This document shows positions 32,737 to 36,188 of a DNA stretch of 36,188 bases, in pieces. Under the pieces are notes generated by a model. That model had not been told where the DNA came from. It saw only the letters and a program-made list of their open reading frames with translations, and searched no databases. This DNA comes from Oscillospiraceae bacterium. GTDB lineage: Bacteria; Bacillota; Clostridia; Oscillospirales; Oscillospiraceae. Numbering within the stretch: position 1 is the stretch's first letter; each line of letters starts with the position of its first letter. Where the stretch lies: NCBI GenBank assembly GCA_022800665.1, contig JAAWQS010000027.1, positions 1-36,188 of the forward strand, written 5' to 3'. The translations under genes were made by a program, and so were the position numbers.

Positions 32737-33993
32737 ATGACAACGCAAGACATCCTCCGCGCCGCCCGTGCCGTCTGCCCGGTCCTGCGGTGCGCTGACC
32801 GGGAACAAAAAGACGCCGCCCTGCTGGCTATGGCGGACCGCCTGTGGTCCGAACGGGAGCAGATTCTCGCCGCCAACGCCCAGGACCTGGAGGCCGCAAG
32901 CACACACATCAGCGGCGTAATGCTGGACCGCCTGGCATTGACAGAGGACCGCATCGCCGGTATGGCGGACGGCGTGCGGCAGGTGGCGCAGCTGCCGGAT
33001 CCGGTGGGCCGGGCGCTGCGGACTGTGGAGCGGCCCAATGGTCTGGTAATCCGTAAGATATCCGTCCCCATGGGCGTGGTAGCGATTATCTATGAGAGCC
33101 GTCCCAATGTTACCTCTGACGCCGCCGCCCTGGCATTGAAAAGCGGCAATGCCTGCGTTCTCCGGGGCGGCAAGGAGGCGTTCCGCTCCGCCAACGCCAT
33201 TACAGAGGCCATCCGGGGCGGACTGGAGCAGGCGGGGTTTCCCAGAGAGCTGGTGAGTCTGATTCAGGATACCACCCGCCAGAGCGCCCATGAGCTGATG
33301 ACGGCCAGCGGTCTGGTGGACCTGCTCATCCCCCGCGGCGGCGCGGGCCTGATTCGGGCCTGCGTGGAGAACGCCACCGTCCCCTGCATTGAAACCGGCA
33401 CCGGTATCTGCCATGTGTATGTGGACGTGCAGGCGGACATGGATATGGCCCTGAACATCATTGAAAACGCCAAGGCCAGCCGCCCCAGCGTGTGCAACGC
33501 GGCGGAGGTCTGTCTGGTCCACAGCGCGGCGGCGGAACAGTTCCTCCCCCGGCTGAGACAGCGGCTGACAGAGGACCGGGCGGCAGCGGGCCTGCCGCCG
33601 GTGGAGCTGCGGCTGGACCAGCGGGCTGCCGGGATCATCGACGGCGTCCCCGCCGGAGAGGCCGGTTTTGACACGGAATATCTGGACTATATCCTGGCCG
33701 TAGGCGTGGTGGACAGCGTGGAGGAAGCCGCCGCCCATATCTCCGCCCACTCCACCGGCCACAGCGACGCCATCGTCACAGCGGACCCGGACGCGGCGGC
33801 ATACTTTGCCGCGATGGTGGACAGCGCGGCGGTCTACTGGAACGCCTCCACCCGCTACACCGACGGCGGCGAGTTCGGCCTGGGCTGCGAAATCGGCATT
33901 TCCACCCAGAAGCTCCATCCCAGAGGCCCTATGGGTCTGGAGGAGCTGTGTTCCTATAAATATATCATCACGGGCAGCGGGCAGGTGCGGTGA
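32737..33993 (+). CDS. proA: Gamma-glutamyl phosphate reductase
   Basis: 418 residues, standard ProA length. It reduces gamma-glutamyl phosphate to glutamate semialdehyde with NADPH, the second step of proline synthesis. Landmarks: [39 protein letters not shown], and the catalytic-Cys region [15 protein letters not shown]. The C-terminal signature [14 protein letters not shown] is intact. GGAGG lies about 10 nt before ATG. proB (glutamate 5-kinase), usually adjacent, is not in the window. A YitT-family gene follows after 25 nt. Confidence 0.96.
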   Translation: MTTQDILRAARAVCPVLRCADREQKDAALLAMADRLWSEREQILAANAQDLEAASTHISGVMLDRLALTEDRIAGMADGVRQVAQLPDPVGRALRTVERPNGLVIRKISVPMGVVAIIYESRPNVTSDAAALALKSGNACVLRGGKEAFRSANAITEAIRGGLEQAGFPRELVSLIQDTTRQSAHELMTASGLVDLLIPRGGAGLIRACVENATVPCIETGTGICHVYVDVQADMDMALNIIENAKASRPSVCNAAEVCLVHSAAAEQFLPRLRQRLTEDRAAAGLPPVELRLDQRAAGIIDGVPAGEAGFDTEYLDYILAVGVVDSVEEAAAHISAHSTGHSDAIVTADPDAAAYFAAMVDSAAVYWNASTRYTDGGEFGLGCEIGISTQKLHPRGPMGLEELCSYKYIITGSGQVR

Positions 33994-34018
33994 ATGGCCC
34001 CGCCGGACGGAGGACAGA

Positions 34019-34891
34019 ATGAAAAACAAAAATCCAATTTTGCAGCAGCTCTATTCCTACGGCGTCATCACAGCGGGCTGCGCCATTTACGCGCTGGCCT
34101 TTAACTGGTTCTTCCAGCCCAATAAAATCTCTATGGGCGGCTTTACCGGCATTGCCCAGATCGTCAACCGCTTCCTGCCCATGCTGCCGGTGGGTATCAC
34201 GGTGTTTGTGCTGAACGTGCCGCTGTTCTACCTGGGGGCGCGGAAGCTGGGAATAAAATTCGTGTTTTCCTCCCTTTACGCCGTGGCGGTCAGCTCCCTG
34301 ATTCTGGACGCAATGGCGATGGCGTACACCTTCCGGCCCATGGACTCCATGCTGGCGTGTATTTACGGCGGCGTCCTGCTGGGGGCATCGTCGGGCCTGC
34401 TGCTGACGGTGGGAGCCACCACGGGGGGAACAGAGCTGGCGGCGCGGCTGCTGAAGTACAAGTTCCGGGGCCTGTCCATCGGACGGCTGTGCCTGACGCT
34501 GGATGTGACGGTCATCATCCTGTACGCCATGACCTTCCACAACATCAACTACACGCTGTACGGCATTGTTTCCATGTATATCTCCAGCCTGGCGATTGAC
34601 GCGGTGGTATACGGCTCCATCAACGCGAAGATGGCGTATATCATCAGCAGCAGCGGGGAGGAGATGACGAAGCGGCTGCTGGAGCTGGACCTGGGCATCA
34701 CGATTCTGAAGGGCCGGGGCGGCTTCAGCGGCAATGAGAAGCAGGTGGTGCTGTGCGCGTTTAAGCGCAGTCAGATTGCCGCGATCAAGTCTGCGGTCAC
34801 GGACGTTGACCCAAAGGCGTTTGTGATCGTCTGCGAGGCCCACGAGGTGCTGGGCGAGGGCTTCGGCGAGTACAGCCCGGACAGCCTTTAA
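34019..34891 (+). CDS. YitT-family membrane protein
   Basis: 290 residues. Five or six membrane spans in the first 190 residues match DUF161 repeats (the family signature GGFTGIAQIVNRF and later GATTGGTELAARLL). A cytoplasmic DUF2179 domain follows at the C-terminus (GITILKGRGGFSGNEKQVVLCAF). The substrate of these proteins is unknown. GGAGG lies 5 nt before ATG 34019. It is probably co-transcribed with proA. Confidence 0.9.
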   Translation: MKNKNPILQQLYSYGVITAGCAIYALAFNWFFQPNKISMGGFTGIAQIVNRFLPMLPVGITVFVLNVPLFYLGARKLGIKFVFSSLYAVAVSSLILDAMAMAYTFRPMDSMLACIYGGVLLGASSGLLLTVGATTGGTELAARLLKYKFRGLSIGRLCLTLDVTVIILYAMTFHNINYTLYGIVSMYISSLAIDAVVYGSINAKMAYIISSSGEEMTKRLLELDLGITILKGRGGFSGNEKQVVLCAFKRSQIAAIKSAVTDVDPKAFVIVCEAHEVLGEGFGEYSPDSL

Positions 34892-34955
34892 TGCCCTCCT
34901 TAAAAAGGAATCGTATAAAACCTGCTGGAATGCTATGCAAAAGGAGCGCCGTTCT

Positions 34956-35711
34956 GTGAAAAAATGTCTGCCTGTTCTGCTCATAAGCCTGCTGCTGACT
35001 GGCTGCGGGGCACTGCTGGAGCGTTCCTACAGCGTGGTGGAGCCGTACTCTGACCGCTACTGGGACTCCACCGCCGAGGACACTCTCCGGGCAGAGAACC
35101 GTCAGGACCTGGTCAACTCCCTGCTGATGCTGGTGGATGAGCGGGCCGAGGAGGGGACGATCCGCTGCTACGGCGCGGCCAGCTCCTATCTGCAGGTGCA
35201 GTCCGCCTGCCGGGAGGTTTCGGAGGAGACGGCGGTGGGGTCCTACCTGCTGGACTCCCTGACCTTTGACTACGAAAACGGCGCGGGGTACTCCTCCGTC
35301 ACCTGCCGCATGGCCTACCGGGAGGATACCGAGGACCCCGCCGCCATGATGACACTCTCCGACAGCCAGTCGCTGGTGGACCTGCTGCGCCTGGCCGTCC
35401 GGGAGGAGCACGAGAAGCAGACCGCCCGCTTCTCCTACAACACCCCCCGCGCGGAGGTGACTGGCGCGGTGGAGAGCCTGTGGCGGGAACTGCAGGAGGA
35501 CGCGGCCCCGCCCGTCTCCACCATGTCGCCTCTTCCGGAGGAGCCGGTGGAGACGGAGGAACCAGCGGAGGAGAAAGAGCCGCCTGTCACGGAGGACACT
35601 GAGCCTGCAATGGCCCGTGAGATTCCGCCCTGTCCCTGGGAGATTCGCTTGTATCCCGACGCTGCGGTTACGGAAATTGTAGAGGTGCTGCTGGTCCCAG
35701 AGATGGGCTGA
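34956..35711 (+). CDS. Uncharacterised lipoprotein
   Basis: 251 residues. The lipoprotein signal MKKCLPVLLISLLLTGCG has the lipobox LLTGC. The mature part is acidic, with a long Pro/Glu linker (about residues 185-220) separating two folded segments. No family is recognised; clostridial germination-related or sensor lipoproteins are possible but unproven. GTG 34956 is chosen because AAAGGAG (34939-34945) lies 10 nt upstream; the in-frame ATG at 34935 has no ribosome site and would spoil the signal peptide. It is the last coding region before repeat copy B. Confidence 0.8.
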   Translation: MKKCLPVLLISLLLTGCGALLERSYSVVEPYSDRYWDSTAEDTLRAENRQDLVNSLLMLVDERAEEGTIRCYGAASSYLQVQSACREVSEETAVGSYLLDSLTFDYENGAGYSSVTCRMAYREDTEDPAAMMTLSDSQSLVDLLRLAVREEHEKQTARFSYNTPRAEVTGAVESLWRELQEDAAPPVSTMSPLPEEPVETEEPAEEKEPPVTEDTEPAMAREIPPCPWEIRLYPDAAVTEIVEVLLVPEMG

Positions 35712-35892
35712 AATAACTCCTGTCAGAAGAATAATTGAAAATGCAGGCAAAACCCCACCACCGCAAGCGGTCCCCCTCCCCTTTCAGGGGAGGCTTTTGG
35801 GGCGCAAAATCTAAAAAAGGCTCCCCTGAAAGGGGAGCTGGCACGCGCAGCGTGACGGAGGGGTTCTGCTTTCCGGCAGAAATAATTTTTGC

Positions 35893-36040
35893 CAAAAAAT
35901 AAAAGACTTGTCAAAGCAAGGAAAACGTGGTATGATAGCAGCAACGAGGCAAATAATAAGGCAGGACATGGGCGATAGGCAGTCACCCATGCCCCTATGC
36001 AGGAGACGAATCCTCCTACACAATAGCATTTGCTACGCCA
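35893..36040 (-). ncRNA. Proposed structured small RNA of repeat copy B
   Basis: It is read from the minus strand. Hairpin 1 has the same 7-bp stem as copy A (36019-36013 with 36005-35999) but a different 7-nt loop. Hairpin 2 is 12 bp (35994-35983 with 35975-35964) around a 7-nt loop. Pairs that differ from copy A are G-U or U-G on this strand. A T-rich run at 35908-35893 may mark the end. Confidence 0.4.
35908..35936 (+). promoter_or_regulatory. Opposing promoter-like site in copy B
   Basis: TTGTCA (35908-35913), a 17-nt spacer and TATGAT (35931-35936), the same layout as in copy A. Reading right, it could supply the possible gene at 36133. Confidence 0.4.
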
Positions 36041-36046
36041 GCCCCT

Positions 36047-36075
36047 ATTATAACAGTCTTTCCTCTGTTTTTCAA
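36047..36075 (-). promoter_or_regulatory. Promoter within repeat copy B
   Basis: On the minus strand TTGAAA (36075-36070), a 17-nt spacer and TATAAT (36052-36047), identical boxes and spacing to copy A. It points back toward the 3' end of the lipoprotein gene. Confidence 0.65.
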
Positions 36076-36132
36076 TAGCCAGTTTTCTTACCCAGCAGTG
36101 ACGAAAGAAAAACGAAAGGGAAGAAGCGGAAG

Positions 36133-36188
36133 ATGAGCGGAGGATTTCCAGGAATTAACAGCAGCAAAAGAAACGACAACTCTCAAAT
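36133..36188 (+). CDS. Possible start of a further gene, cut by the window end
   Basis: ATG 36133 opens a frame reading MSGGFPGINSSKRNDN to the edge. A purine-rich stretch (AAGGGAAG) lies upstream at a poor distance. Too short to identify; it may not be a gene. Confidence 0.25.
   Translation, partial: MSGGFPGINSSKRNDNSQ

Larger units (their letters stand above)
35750..36081 (-). repeat. Dispersed repeat copy B (inverted relative to copy A)
   Basis: The reverse complement aligns with 12764-13042. Copy B is about 50 nt longer, mainly because the palindromic tail is expanded. Here ACCGC-AA-GCGGT, CTCCCCTTTCAGGGGAG, a 27-nt spacer and a second CTCCCCTGAAAGGGGAG precede CACGC-GCA-GCGTG. It also has a 6-nt insertion making a small AGCA-AA-TGCT hairpin near the promoter end. 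Matching stops at GCTATTG on one side and AACCCC on the other. Confidence 0.85.

Noticed and set aside
32686-34029. 447-codon minus-strand frame opposite proA
   Set aside because: proA is unmistakable and the opposite frame matches nothing.
35668-36029. Three overlapping minus-strand reading frames across repeat copy B
   Set aside because: Same reason as for copy A: repeat translation, no ribosome site, overlap with hairpins.

Overview
The window looks like chromosomal DNA of a moderately GC-rich, low-branching Firmicute of the Clostridia, most likely Oscillospiraceae (Flavonifractor/Pseudoflavonifractor/Oscillibacter-like). Reasons: strong AAGGAGG-type ribosome sites, SLH-domain surface proteins, clostridial gene neighbourhoods (moxR-DUF58-transglutaminase; murI-DUF1934-argS; radical SAM + DUF4130 pair), sigma-A promoters with 17-nt spacers, and a CCCCTTTCAGGGG palindromic repeat of a kind I recall from gut Clostridia. 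The assignment is inference; there is no rRNA or tRNA gene here. All statements come from reading the sequence; no search was run.

Layout. 1-3112: 3' part of a large repetitive SLH surface protein. 3204-4980: GNAT acetyltransferase and a WYL (YafY-type) regulator fused in frame to a zinc-ribbon protein that keeps its own internal start. 5080-5688: DsbA/FrnE-like thioredoxin-fold protein. 5830-11068 (minus strand): four-gene operon (M20 amidohydrolase of AbgB type, SLC13/IT permease, CapA-like metallophosphatase, M20 peptidase) divergent from a LysR regulator at 11218. The two promoters of this pair physically overlap, which suggests LysR-controlled uptake and hydrolysis of an amide-linked acidic compound.

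12139-13146 is a 1-kb island without an intact gene. It holds a terminator, a frame-shattered small gene, GC-rich palindromes and repeat copy A. Copy A has a consensus promoter, two hairpins and a palindromic tail. A second, inverted copy (B) lies at 35750-36081. Wobble-compatible changes between the copies keep a 12-bp helix on one strand only, so I propose that the repeat encodes a small structured RNA. This is the most interesting non-coding signal in the window.

13147-14900: MFS transporter and an unrecognised 174-aa protein. 14925-19047 (minus): moxR, DUF58 and transglutaminase operon. 19404-21495: radical SAM/DUF4130 nucleic-acid modification or repair pair. 21720-25681: polyamine ABC transporter potABCD with its own promoter, a leader hairpin and a terminator. 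25744-26645: TetR regulator lacking its DNA-binding domain, coupled to a flavodoxin. 26717-27864 (minus): coiled-coil heptad protein and an unknown acidic protein. 28062-31072: murI, DUF1934 and argS. 31110-35711: secreted CHAP/SLH protein, proA, YitT membrane protein and a lipoprotein. The right end holds repeat copy B and perhaps the start of another gene.
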